Counted from the stretch's first letter, positions 37,171 to 48,624 are shown. The stretch is 64,000 nucleotides of DNA from Heloderma charlesbogerti (GCA_026122225.1 JANEZZ010000404.1:1736001-1800000), one strand, 5' to 3'. Translations and numbers: made by a program. The notes: generated from the letters alone by a model not told the origin.

Positions 37171-37511
37171 GTCGTTTTGTTTTTTTTTTTTAAACCTAGC
37201 CATGATAGGCTACGTAAATCTTTACATAGCCTATCACGTCATCTTCTTCTTTTTTTCCCCAACACTGGAAATGGTGGCGGCAGCAGCTGGTCGGAAGACC
37301 AGCCGCCGCTGGAGCCGCCGCCGCCTGGAAGATCCGCCCCAGGTAGGTCTCGTCCCGGGGGGGATCTGCGGGTGGGTGGGGGGGGGGTGGCAGGCCGTTC
37401 TGCCACAGAGTTTGGGGGGCCGAATGCACTGGCATTCGGCCTCACCAAGATCCGTGGCGGAATTCTCTGCCATCCCTAAGAAAGAGCCACAAACTAGCAG
37501 CAGCTGAAGGC

Positions 37512-37629
37512 AGCTGCAGTAAAGGCCTGGAAAAGCATCTCGAGGGAGGAAACTCAGCATTGGGTCATGTCCATGGGTTCCAGACTTCAGGCAGTCATTG
37601 ACTGCAAAGGATTTTCATCCAGGTATTAA
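37512..37629 (+). pseudogene. Tc1 transposase C-terminal remnant
   Basis: The open frame encodes AAAVKAWKSISREETQHWV, then SMGSRLQAVIDCKGFSSRY and a stop at 37627. It matches the pattern of Tc1-family C-termini (AW..I....., then SM..RL.A.I..KG...KY, stop). About 37-39 residues remain. The DNA-binding HTH domains and all three DDE residues are gone, so this cannot encode an active enzyme. It shows the element derives from an autonomous Tc1 parent read left to right. Confidence 0.8.
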
Positions 37630-37884
37630 AGGCGATCCTTAAGTTTGAAATGATGTTGGTTTGTTCCATTACTTACGAGCCACCAACGATGGGGATGTGT
37701 GCATGCCACTGGCTGTACTTCCTGAATGATTAGTGCCCCACTTTTGTCAAACCCCTTGCATTACAGCTGGAAGTCCTGACTTCGCTCCCATCTGGGTGTG
37801 TTTCCTTTCAACTTCAATGTGGTGGTGTACAGAGGCCAACTGCCAAAACAGTTATCCTTGTTCCAATATTTCTGGCCCTGACTG

Positions 37885-38040
37885 TAGAGTGCATTGCAAT
37901 CATCTAATGTAGATGTTATTAGGGCATGTGTGACACTGGTTCAGGCTCATTTCCCACCCAAATGGCTGCAACTGGCAAATCAGCTGAAGCAGATAAAGTG
38001 CTATGAACCACAAAGAATACCTAGGACTCCCAGGCTGCAT
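37885..38040 (-). mobile_element. L2-like LINE continuation after Tc1-derived insertion
   Basis: GAGTGCATTGCAATCATCT and GGGCATGTGTGACACTGG continue the L2 fragment interrupted at 36652. Confidence 0.65.
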
Positions 38041-38048
38041 GAATCAGA

Positions 38049-38423
38049 GGGCTCCTTCACATGGAGCTTTTATCCTGCGATTGAGACTGCCCCCTCACAG
38101 AAGTTTGCGGGCCCTTTAGATGACGTCGTGAACCTCCAGGGCGTCTCCTGCACTAAACGACCTTTATTCCGTCTTTAAATAGATCAGAGATCATGAGCTA
38201 TCAAATTACCCTGCTTGTGTTCCGCTTGAGTTCCCTCCGTGAAAAAGGAAAAGCCGCAAGAAGAGAAGCTGGACCAATGAAATATATGGAAGACTTACAT
38301 AAGTGGGAGAAGGAGGGGGGAAAGGAAGCCCGTGTAAAGGGTGTCCATTGCTATCCTGCATTTAAAATGGAAGCGAAAAGCCCCATTTTAAATGCGGGGT
38401 TTGGGGCTGGTGTAGAGATGCTC
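38049..38423. mobile_element. 375 bp Harbinger-like MITE, inverted copy
   Basis: It is the reverse orientation of the copies at 21701 and 30413: starts GGGCTCCTTCACATGG and ends GGTGTAGAGATGCTC. Flanks are AGA and AAA, a 3-bp duplication with one change. The subterminal hairpin CCTGCATTTAAAATGG / CCATTTTAAATGCGGG (one arm slightly altered) is present. Confidence 0.82.
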
Positions 38424-40360
38424 AAAGACTTTCCCCCATTCTACCACACTGACTGTCCTCTTGGCAAAGTAGTGTCCATCTGAAAAATCTTTCAGTGCTT
38501 CTCTGTACCCGTCTGTCAGTTCCAATTCACACAGCAGCCTCTGTGTGCTCTGAGGACTCCGGGTGACTGTAGCAGCGACTGATAACGGCATCCGTAGTGC
38601 GTACACCCCCCTCCCCAGTCCTTTCAGGACCTAAACACGCCATACATGAAGTGGCTTCTTCTAATAACACTAAACAACATGGACGTTCCTATGACTTTAT
38701 TCACTGTGACTTTTATTCTTTCTGCTGGTGCTGTTGGACAGTGAGCGAGCGACTATGTGAATGGCCCCATCGAGAAGATGAAAGAGGGTGCCTCGGGTGT
38801 CTGTTCTGATGGGTGCTACTACAGTCACTTGAAGGCCCGTGGAACATGGAGGCCTGTGAGAAAGGAATCCCAGCCCTTCTTCAGTTTCTGTTCAGGCCCG
38901 CCTGAATGTCTTTCTGTTCAGGTCCATCTTACTTTACATGCCTGTTCTCTGTGCACCTGCCCTTCTGTATTCATGCAGAGTGCCTGGATAGTACACCTTA
39001 ATGGTGCTTCAGGGGAAAGTTGGCAGGTCTGAAACAGACTAACAATCAACTTGTTCTGATCGGTATCATTTAAGCAAGCTGTTTTCCCACTGATTTGCTT
39101 GTGCTTTCCATCCTCTGAGAAATACCATTTTGGGGAAACATGGCCGATTTCTCTGAATCTTTCCAAATAATTTTAATGTTTGGAGCCTGGGTGTAGCTTT
39201 GTGCTATTAATGCATTTCAGGCTTCACCTCCCATCTGGCCTTGTCAGCATGACCAGCGGTCAGGAATGCTGGGAGCTGTGATCGAAAACATCTCAGACAA
39301 GGAGATAATTAAAACAAATATAATTCATTTAAAAGTTATTTACACTTTAAGATGTTTAATTGTTTAGCAAGTTAGTTCTTCAAAATGTGCTTTACTTGTT
39401 TCTTGCTTCAAATGGTACTGTAGCTTTAAGGAAGCAGCTGTTACCATAGCCTAATTCACTTTCCTAATAAAAACCATATACCGATTTCCCCTCTTCTCCC
39501 TCCAACTCAGTTAGCCCTCACCCAATGTTTGCGTGTTGGGATGCTTTGATAGCCTTTTGGCATCCATATAAAGATGTGGAAAATCTGAATTTGCCTTGCT
39601 GCCTGCATCAGACCTAAAACCCATCTAGTCCAGCATTCTGCTTCCAAGAGTGACCAGAAGCCAGAGCATGAAGGCAACAGACAGTCCCGTTTGTACGTCT
39701 CCAACACCTGGTGTTCAGAAGCACACTGCCTCTCTCCATGGAGGTTCCACTTTAGTTGTCATGGCTAAGCATTCATGGTTGGTTAGGTCTGGCCTACATT
39801 CATGGAGAATGAGACTCTTTTGGTTATAGCAGGGAATGTTTTATGGTCTGAGAAAATGATCCGAAGTCTATACAAGTGCTGTGTTTATGTGCCCATGGAC
39901 TGCCCTACTTTGTAAAAAGTTATGGACCAAAAAACAAACACTTCCCCACCCCCCACCTGCCAAACAAAACAAACTTCTAGAGAAAATGTAAGCCGCAGCT
40001 CTTGTGTTTCATTTTCATTCCCCTTCTTAGGGCCATTATTGATGGTGGAAGTAAACTGAACGGGAAGGCTGAAAGTGCCCAGAGGTTGCTTCTTTTCTTT
40101 TCCTTTTTAAACTAATGTTTCTTCATCTTGAAGGAGGACAGTTAGTCTTTAGTGTGTTTTATGGAAGAGAGCTTGGCTAATAACAAAGCACAGGCGCAAT
40201 ACATGACCCTGGTTCCTTTTTCAGTTTGGCAGCAGGAAGGCCTCCATGGCAAGGCAGTGTAGAGAGTAATTTCTCCCAAGCATCTTGAGTAGCCTAGAGG
40301 GAGGTGTAAGAAGACGGGAACTTTACTACAACTACTTTTACTGCAACACCAGCAACAATA
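38424..40360. other. mostly unassigned
   Basis: About 39595-39745 is a diverged CR1-like LINE tail (AAACCCATCTAGTCCAGC, AACACCTGGTGTTCAGAAGC). The rest shows nothing. Confidence 0.45.
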
Positions 40361-40904
40361 CTGTGCAGCCCACTCCTAAAGTGTTTTGTCAGAAGAAGTG
40401 AGTTCTGCTAAATCCAGTGGGTCTTACCCCCAGGTAAGCATGCACATGACTGCAGCCTTATTGTGATCCAGAAGATGCAGGACACCCACTCCTTGAACCA
40501 TCCGATTTCACACCTGCTCCCACAATATTTTCGTGAAGTGGTTTGTCCTTGGGTCAGTTGTTGCTTTTAGCCATAATGCCTCATCTGTAAAACTGGAAAA
40601 ATCGACTAATCTGCCTTGCAGAAGAGGCAGGAGAGCCAAATAGAGAAACTGTAATGCTTCTTTGCATATTTCTAAGGAAACAATGCAACAAATAGAACTC
40701 TGAGCAGTTCACATAAAATAGAGCTAAAACCATAAAATATTAAAACACAAATCCTTTTTCATACAAGAATATAAAAGAGGAGCCAGGGAAAAGGTTGTGA
40801 CCCCCCATACCTTCAAGCACACTTTGGCACAGATCTCAGCATGCATAAAGTGTTTAATAACACTTGGAAAGATAATCCCAAGTTGGTTCAGAAGTGTAGT
40901 GTTA

Positions 40905-41200
40905 TCATGGGATGGCTGCAGGACCTCATTCTGCTGCCTGAGGCAAAGGACAAGATGGAGCCTCTCCTATTCCATATACAAAAAGCCAACAGGACTGGCA
41001 GTTAAATCGTTCTTCAACACTGGCAATGGGGCAGGATCCTCCATCTCACCAGAAGGCAGCAGGCCAGCTAAGGGGGTGCAGGGCATACCGCATGGTCAGC
41101 AGCTCTGTCTCCTCCTACACCTAGCTGCCACCTCCCAGCATCTGCAGCTTGAGGCAGCTGCCTCGCTCTGCCTCATGGTAGGCAGAGCTGGCCCTGAGTA
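40905..41200 (-). repeat. dispersed repeat, copy 2 (inverted relative to 3024-3290)
   Basis: CTGCTGCCTGAGGCAAAGG, TTCCATATACAAAAAGCC and GGGCAGGATCCTCCATC pair with the complement of copy 1. It ends near GGCAGAGCTGGCCCTGA. Confidence 0.6.
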
Positions 41201-43529
41201 TCAAATGATGGCTTCCACATGTGAATGGACCACCATAGACCACAAGCCATTCATGGAAGGAACTGAACTTCTGTATCGTCTGATGTCACCTCAGAGTAAA
41301 AATTTTCCATTGAGTCTTTTCACACATTAAGCTGACAGCAATCAGGTGATAGGACAGCCATGTTTTTTGCTCCATGAAGGGGAGGACTCTCTACACATAG
41401 AAAAATAGCATAGTAAGGAATAGGCTTAGGCTGAACTTGGCATGTATCTATTCTATGCTCAGGGAGTCTCTTAGGGGAGTACTGAAACTCAACAACAATC
41501 CTTTCCTCACTTGTAGCAGGAGCTGGGCAGTCGAGGAAAGTTCTGTGATCAGCAGAATCGAGTAGTATAAACCCGTCCTGTATTGGCCATTAAGGGCTGG
41601 TAAATTAGGAGGCCTTTTGTTGTTCATATCTGCTAATAATCCCCCTAGAAACCTTCTTTATTTGGGCAAAACTGTTGCTTCTATCCCAGCAGGGGGAATA
41701 ATCAGCAGTATTTACAAGCCCTTGACCCTCTTGCTTCACAACACAGATGGCATTCCAGGATGCCTAGCAGATGCTAAAAGTTGTCACTTGGAGCCCACAG
41801 ACAGCTCCTGAACCCTCAGCAGACCACCGTAATTAAATCCAAACACACCCACAGGGAATTGGAAGTTACCTGAAATTACTTCTGTGCTGTACGGCTGTTT
41901 GCTTTTGGAAGATATCTGCAGGGGTTTGTAAATGTGGTTTTATTCCAAAGCCTTACTAGGCAAGGCAGCACCAGGGGAGCACAGGGGAAGAGAAATGCAT
42001 TGCCGTGGGGTTAGAAGGGCTATTGGAAGCCTAAAATGGCAATGCAAAGAGAAGCACAGAGAGATCATAAATCCAGAGATAATAAAACCGGTAGGGTGGC
42101 AACCTGTCTGGTTTTAAATTGGACCAGGCTGATTTTGTGCCAGCTGACCTGCTGTTAACTGTTCTGGTTTATTTTTAAAGCTAAACTTCTTTGTTATGAA
42201 ATGGGGACACATTTTAAAATAATTAACATTCAGTGGAATATTGGAAGTTTTTCCCCCTTCTGGAGAGGTCAAGCCTGAGGGGGCAATTTCTCCAGAACCC
42301 CTCCAGACCTGGAGCCAGCCTTGGTCAGGCAGCAACCCTTGTGCTGTTTTCAAGTCAGGCCACACAGTGAAATCGAAAAATGCCTTTGGAGCATCAAAGG
42401 AGGCATTGTATTGATTTATACTCCACCTGTCCAACACTTTTGCATCACTCAGGGTGGTTTTCCACAATCGAAAATGAAAAAAACCCCATAAAAGAAACAA
42501 AACCTCATACAAACGGAAACAGGATTAACACTTACAGAAGGCGCCTACCTTGTGGTCTCTGTGCTGGTGCGCCTACATTGGATTCTGTGATTGCACAGAG
42601 TAGCACTGGGATCCTTCCAAAGTGTGAACTTACCCATTTTGATGGCAGGCTCCAGGGGCGTACCCTAACTCGCATGCCTTCACACTCTGTTCTTCTTCCA
42701 CTGTGGCAGCAACAGCACTGAGAGGAAATTTGTTTTGGAGTTTTTCTACATTCCAAGCATGCTAGGTCTAGCCTTGATGTACTTTCCCCATTTTTCTTCT
42801 GTTCTTTCGTTCTTCGTTCTTGTCTTTCCTCCCATTGTTATGTTTTTCATTTCCTCCATGCTCTGCTCATGGCTGTGGCTAGGGATTGTGTGGTTCTCTT
42901 TAAAAAGTGCAAGTGATGGGGAAACGTCGCACGACAGACAGGCTTAATTGTTGCCTCTCTTGCTTGGGTGAGGAACACAAGGTGGGTATTTGTGTACACT
43001 CCCAGAAATTTACCAAACAGGCCTGTCAGAAGTGTTCCACGTTGCTTATGCGCCAACCTGTGGGGAACTAGCACTATCTGTTTCCAGGTCTACAGTTCAG
43101 TCCTTTCTTGCTCCAGTGTGGTCCATTTGTTTGATCCCTGCACCCTCCGAATCCTTGCTTCTGTCCGACATGGTGGCTGCCATGACCACCTTTGGACTCT
43201 TTCTGTCAGTCCCAACTGTCTCTGTCTCAGTCCTGTCCACCTCTCTGCACCAGTGTTGATCTTGCTGCTATGTACATCCTCCATGTCAGAAGCACTTGGA
43301 CCAGAAAGTCTCAAGATGCTCAAATGACCTGGGACGAAAAGATGAGTATGGCTCTGCTTCATCTGCTAGTCTTCACCACCACTTCCTTTCCTCTCCATGC
43401 CTGCAGATGCAGCAGAGTGCTCACTCCACACGTTGGATGTGAGGTGTGCACTGGCCTTCTACATTGACCAAACCCATCAATTCCTAAAGGATCCTAACCT
43501 CTTTGTGTGATCTTCAGGTCTATGCAAGG
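41201..43529. other. unassigned sequence
   Basis: No exon or clear repeat. Short open frames only. Confidence 0.4.
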
Positions 43530-44055
43530 TGTCAAGGGCTCCTTGGAGGCCTCTCTCAATCTAATCCAGTAGCCAAGTCCAGACACAGACAAAGGGATTA
43601 TTTTCAAAGCTTTATTCCTCTTTTACAACTTAACTCTACTGTTAGCAACTAGATATGAGCAGCAGAGTACCTATGCCCTAAGTTGGAACAGTTGGTCCCT
43701 GTTTGAAGGAGAATCACTGGCAAACCCTGAACTTATGGGCTAGGGAGAGTCCCTCCCCTTTTCCCTTGGATCCTCTGGGCGCAACTGTTGTTTGCACGCC
43801 AACCGGGCACTACGCCTCCTTTCCGTGCCCTCTATTTGGCGTTGCTCCCTGTGTCGGCATCGCGTGTCCAGCAAGTCTGCTTCCCGCGCTCTCTCACTCC
43901 CGGGACTGCTATCTATGCTAGGAATGCCGGTGGGAGGAGTCTCTGCCAGCTGTTGGCCCTGGGAAGGATGAGCGTGCTCCTCTCCCAGGAGCGGCTGCTC
44001 TTCCTCAGAATCAGAACTACTCTGGGATTCTATGGGCTCAGTGTCCACCCTGACA
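43530..44055 (-). mobile_element. 526 bp solo LTR with perfect 5-bp target duplication
   Basis: On the minus strand it runs from TGTCAGGGTGG to CCCTTGACA (TG...CA) and is flanked by CAAGG (43525-43529 and 44056-44060). A polyadenylation signal, GAATAAAGC, lies about 80 bp before the LTR 3' end, followed by TTGTCTGTGTCTGG, as expected for an R-U5 region. A minus-strand open frame (to 44063) encodes a Ser/Glu/Arg-rich peptide with an SDSEEEQ motif. No internal retroviral genes lie beside it. It could be Gypsy or endogenous-retrovirus type; 5-bp duplications fit both. Confidence 0.85.
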
Positions 44056-44060
44056 CAAGG

Positions 44061-45895
44061 CAATTAGAGGAGTCTCCTCCCAGTGCTTTTGTGAACGGGC
44101 CATTCCCTTCTGCTGCAAACCAGGTCACCAAGCCTTGTCAGAAGGTCTATATGGTAGCCAGCATGGCTTTTGCATAAGATATCCCCCATCACAGACCTGT
44201 GTCAAGCTGCTACATGGTCTCTGCCCCTGACCTTCCTTAATCTTCATGCCCTGGCTGTTGGGGCACGTGCTGGTGCAGCGTTCAAGGCAGCTGTTATTCA
44301 GTCGCCTAGGGCAGTCACCTTTGGGGGCTGTGGATACATTTAGCAATTTGAGAAACTGTCCTGCATGCCATCACAAAATGACTGCCATGGGAGGCGTGGC
44401 AAAAGACAAGTAACCTGCCCAAATGACTGAGTGCAAGGAAGAGGTGAGGGCTGAACCCCAACACACTAAACAACTCCTTTGACTTCTCAGTTTTCAGCAA
44501 CAACAGAAACCTATTTCACAGCAAAATGTGTTAACTTTTTTTTTTTTTAAGAAGTGGGCGGGGAGGGTGCCGTGGCCGGAACTAAGAAAGGTGTCTGGAG
44601 GCACATTGGTGTCCTTGAACACCATCTTGCCTACCTCTGGCCTAGGGTAACCTGCCCCACATTCCAAGTAGGTAAGCTGCTAGACTCCAATATGTGCACC
44701 TGCAAAGTAACCACAAAGGAGGAGGAGAACAGGTTGCTTATCTGTAACTGAACTTCTTTGAATGTTCACCATCACACAACCTTCCTTCCTCTTTGCTGCA
44801 GGTCTGTGTTCTAGCTACCAGGATGGTTTCTGTTTTTTAACCTGAGGGGGAAGACAGGAGCTCTGTCCCCTCAGGCGGGTGTGCTAGGTTTAGGGGGTGT
44901 TGTACCATACCACTGACATTTGTAGGCTTAAGCTCTAGAAGGTTCTGAATGTACAGGCACAGAATTCCATATGTGTGACTGCACATTAGTCAAAGAATTT
45001 CAATTATAAGTAAGCAAGCTGTCCTTCACCTTGCCATGGTAGAATTTCTGAATCTTGTGTGAGTCCCTGCTAGACTAGAAGCAAGACTTCTGTAGGGTTG
45101 AGCTCTGTCTATCCCTGTGTTTCTCTTACCTTTCCTGTGTGTGTATGTGCCAGAAATGTGGACCTTCGAGTTGTTTCCCACATCCTGTCCTTCACTGTGT
45201 AGGCCATGCTGAACTTTTAGCTGTCCCTGTTGGGCCTAGCTCTTTGGTTTTTGTTGTGATGTTGCAAAGGGGTAGAGTCCCAGAGGGCTGTGAGAGTATG
45301 TCTTCTCCAGATTACAGGGCTGAGGCCATTTCACAGACCAAGTATTTGAAAAAGCAAATCCAGGTAGAGCTGATGAGAAGGCCATGCCCTCGGTGGCTGA
45401 GGTGAGGCAACAGGAACTAGTGAAAGCATCTTATGGATGGGATGCCCAGATGTTCTCCCACTTAGTTATGGGTGCTACTTAAGCTTTCGAGATGGAACTG
45501 CATCGAGTGTTTTCAGCTTTAGTGTTCACAGGAATATAGTTTAGGTTAGTCTATCTCCAGGCACTCTGGCTGTCTCTTGCTTTTTGTCATGTTTGATATA
45601 TTAATTAAATGGAATTTGCCCACTAGTCTCTCTGATGGATTGTTGTCACCCTGCCCTATTACTGTAAGTCAGGTGATTTTACTTAGACTTTCCTGGAAAG
45701 AAACCCCACCTTTTGAAATAAATAATGGATAATAAATGAGTTGGTACATACCAGAGGTGGAAAATCAGTGAAGTAATGTAAAATATTGGTTTTGGATGCT
45801 GTTGCCATTCTGTTTGTTGTTGCATCTCTGGAACAGCTGATAAAAATTAAACACCACTTCTTGGAAAAAGAAGGCCATCATAGGGAGTCAATCAG
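44061..45895. other. unassigned sequence
   Basis: No gene or confident repeat. Confidence 0.4.
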
Positions 45896-45959
45896 GGGCA
45901 TCGTTAAAAAGGAGCCTACTTGGGCATGGGCCCTGGATCTTTTTGAGCTATCCTAATTG

Positions 45960-46300
45960 CCATTTTATTTTTGTTACATTTTCTCATTGACTTGCATTGG
46001 AAAACAAAAATGGCCATAACGTTTTGAGTTTGTATGCTTGATGACATTTGGAGGCTTGGTAGCCCCCATGGAGCTGATTGAATATGCCAAATTTCGGGCA
46101 GTTAGGTCCAGTGGCTTTTGTGCTAGTCACAGGTAAAATTTGCTATTTTCATGAAAATCTGTGAAAGCAAAGAGCTATAATTATTTTGTGCTTCCACATA
46201 CGTGAATGGAATTTAGGGACCTGGCAGCCCTCATAGAGCTGACTGAGCCAGCCAAATTCCAGACAGTTAGGCCTAGTGGCTTTTGTGCTAGGCATGCGTA
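45960..46300 (+). repeat. degenerate tandem repeat, about 165 bp unit
   Basis: (G/A)GAGCTGA(T/C)TGA with flanking GGCAGTTAGG and AGTGGCTTTTGTGCTAG occurs at 46070 and 46235, in direct orientation. Confidence 0.7.
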
Positions 46301-46439
46301 AATTTCCTTTTCTGAAAGTCTAAAACAACAAGTAAAAACTGTCAAGGGGATTAGAGATCCTAATCAGAAGGTATTTAAGGTGACCATTAGGAGGTCACTA
46401 TCCGTAATCTCTCATGTAGGGTTTTGTTTTTTATTTTTG

Positions 46440-46545
46440 AGGTACAAAAAACCTCCCCCCGTGTAGATTCCTTTCGAGACAGAGGGAGATCCCCCCCCCC
46501 GAAGTTAGGGAAGCGTGCCCGCCTTTTCTCAAAAACTAAGCAAGC
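46440..46545 (+). mobile_element. LTR fragment in inverted orientation to its neighbour
   Basis: GATTCCTTTCGAGACAGAGG, GAAGTTAGGGAAGCGTG and CCTTTTCTCAAA are the inverse of about 46745-46825 inside the adjacent LTR. The two form inverted arms of about 75 bp. Confidence 0.75.
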
Positions 46546-47193
46546 TGTCAGGTAACTCTTTTGTCCCTGCTGAACTTGATTAGCCAAAATCAAAACACAG
46601 ACAAGAGGCTTCTATCCAGGACTCTTTAATCCTTTTACTTCAATGGGTCATACAGATGCTAATTATCAGTAACTCACAGTCTACAAAGGAAATGCCCTCA
46701 GGGAGTTCAAAGAGAAACCAGGAAGATTGAAAGTTGCCTACTGTTTGAGAAAAGGCAGGTATGCTTCCCTAACTTAAGGGGTGGGGGGGATCTCCCTCTG
46801 TCTCGAGAGGAATCTACGCGTAGCTGTTCCTGCTGGGCCAAATCGGGCAGATCGCCTCAGCACCGCCCCTGCCATCTCTCTCTCGGCCCTGTGTCTGCAC
46901 CTGAGTCTAAGAATTCAGGCTGCCCAAGCCCCACCTCTCCCTGTTCACTGTCTCTCATGGGGTGTGTGAAGAGAGGCTCTCACCATCCAGCTGGACTATT
47001 GAAACCTGAGGAGTCTGTCCCTCCCTGTCTGGAAGAGTCTGGGAACGTTTCTCCCCCACGTTTTGCGGTTCCTCTTCGGACTCTGAGCTATTCTGCCACT
47101 GCCTATGCTCAGAGGCACCCCTGGCAAAAATGTTATTGGCAGTTCCCTTTAAAAGAAAATCAAAATATAAACCCGGCACCAATTTTTCTGACA
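46546..47193 (-). mobile_element. 648 bp solo LTR, no matching target duplication
   Basis: On the minus strand it starts TGTCAGAAAAATTGG and ends GTTACCTGACA, giving TG...CA with TGTCAG/CTGACA inverted termini. GGATTAAAGAG is a possible variant polyadenylation signal before CTCTTGTCTGTG. A minus-strand open frame (46955-47194) has SSESEEEPQ, resembling the other two LTRs. Flanks CAAGC and TCAGG do not match, and an inverted LTR fragment abuts the left side, so the locus has been rearranged. Confidence 0.7.
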
Positions 47194-47225
47194 TCAGGCA
47201 GGTGTAATCCCCTTTTAGGGGGCTA

Positions 47226-47644
47226 CTATGCCTGAAATTATCATCCAGTTCTGACCAAGAGAAAAAAGTTACAGTTTTTTTCTAATTTCTCATGGTAGTC
47301 AACAGGAAGCATAAAGACTCATTTTTCCAAACCTTGACTCAGGTTTGGTGCTGAGCTGAAGTGGTCCAACTACAAACTGGCCCAAGCAGAAGCAGGATGT
47401 TTTCCAAAAAGCTGAATCGGGGTCTGAGTTGAAGTGGGGTGGGGGTGGGGTCAGTGCACACTTCTGATGTATGTGTGTAATCTATACACACATGCAAGCA
47501 CACTACATGCACAGACCACACATACACACACACACACACACACATTAGATATGCACTTAGACATATACATACAGACATACATATATATGCAAATTTGTGT
47601 TATGGACCTGTGCCCAGGATCTTTTAAGAACCTAGGAATGCCTT
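47226..47644 (+). repeat. 430 bp dispersed repeat, copy 2
   Basis: Direct-orientation copy of 27167-27597. Its internal CA microsatellite is at about 47520-47544. Confidence 0.8.
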
Positions 47645-48289
47645 TGGAGTCAATAATTTTGCCTGGATTTGGATCATCAAAAATATATACCTGCTTTGCA
47701 CCTAAGTGAAGGCATGAACTAGGAGGAAAATGGATGCCCAAAAGAACTTCGGTGTTATTTAGAGGTCAGGACTGGAGCTAGTTCATCAGTAGAACTTTTC
47801 ATCTGTGGAATATACAAAGAAGTGATAAGACTAAGTGCATGCAGTGATTTACTCACCATTTAGTAAATATAGCCTCTCCCACCAACCCAGGATTAGGGTC
47901 AGTAACCAATGCCGGTGATCCACCAGCTCTTAACTTGTTATACACCACTGACCTGTTTCATTCCGGGAGTGATAGTTTCAGCTAGTTTCCTGGATTGTGC
48001 TTGCAAGGGCTAGTTTACCGTTGCGCTAGTGGTCATTCCTGCTAGGACGGCAGCAGCATTGGATACTGCCCTAGGTGTCAAGGTATCCACATCAGACAGG
48101 AGCTTGATGGCAAGGTGAAGCTAATTTGGATGGGCCATCACTTAGAGAAATTTAGCATGTCTCACCTGTGTTAGGGGTCTCACAATGTTTGAATATAGTT
48201 GCCCCCCATTTTGAGGAGTTCTGGTTCAGGATAAAATTGTCATACAGGGCTGCCTGGGCTTTCTAATTAGCTACTGGGTACCTATTAAA

Positions 48290-48620
48290 AATATTAGGCT
48301 GATAGGTACCAGGGTCAGGGCCTTTTCAGAGGTGGGCCCACTTTTATGGAACTCTGTCCTCTGGGAAATACAAGTGGGTCTTTCATAAGAAACAGCTTTT
48401 ATTTCAGTCTGCTTTTTTAATTAGTCGCTGCTGCCTTTGTTAGTTGCTGTTGATGTCTTCACTGCTACTCCTCAATTTTAAAGATGTTCCGTATGTTTTT
48501 AATTGGATGATTCTTTTGTTATGATGTTGTATTTTACGAAATTGTGTACTCTGCCTTGAAGGGGCAATTGTGTCCTAACGGCAGTATATACATACAGTAA
48601 TTAGTAAATAATATTTTTAA
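48290..48620 (+). mobile_element. L2-like LINE 3' tail
   Basis: GGGCCTTTTCAGAGGTGG, TATGGAACTCTGTCCTC and TGTACTCTGCCTTGAAGG are a diverged 3' end of the kind seen at 53690. Confidence 0.55.
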
Positions 48621-48624
48621 GTAA

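Larger units (their letters stand above)
36653..37884 (+). mobile_element. Tc1-derived nonautonomous element with palindromic core
   Basis: Terminal inverted repeats of about 100 bp begin CAGTCAGGGCCAGAAATATT at both ends, with only a few differences, and are flanked by TA. The insertion is in an L2 LINE. Most of the transposase has been replaced by GC-rich, palindromic DNA. Its last codons survive on the plus strand before the right repeat. The near-identical arms suggest recent mobility. Confidence 0.9.

Noticed and set aside
37075..37560. Four overlapping open frames of 69-134 residues in both directions
   Set aside because: GC-rich palindromic transposon DNA has few stops. Only the short Tc1 C-terminus in this area matches a known protein.
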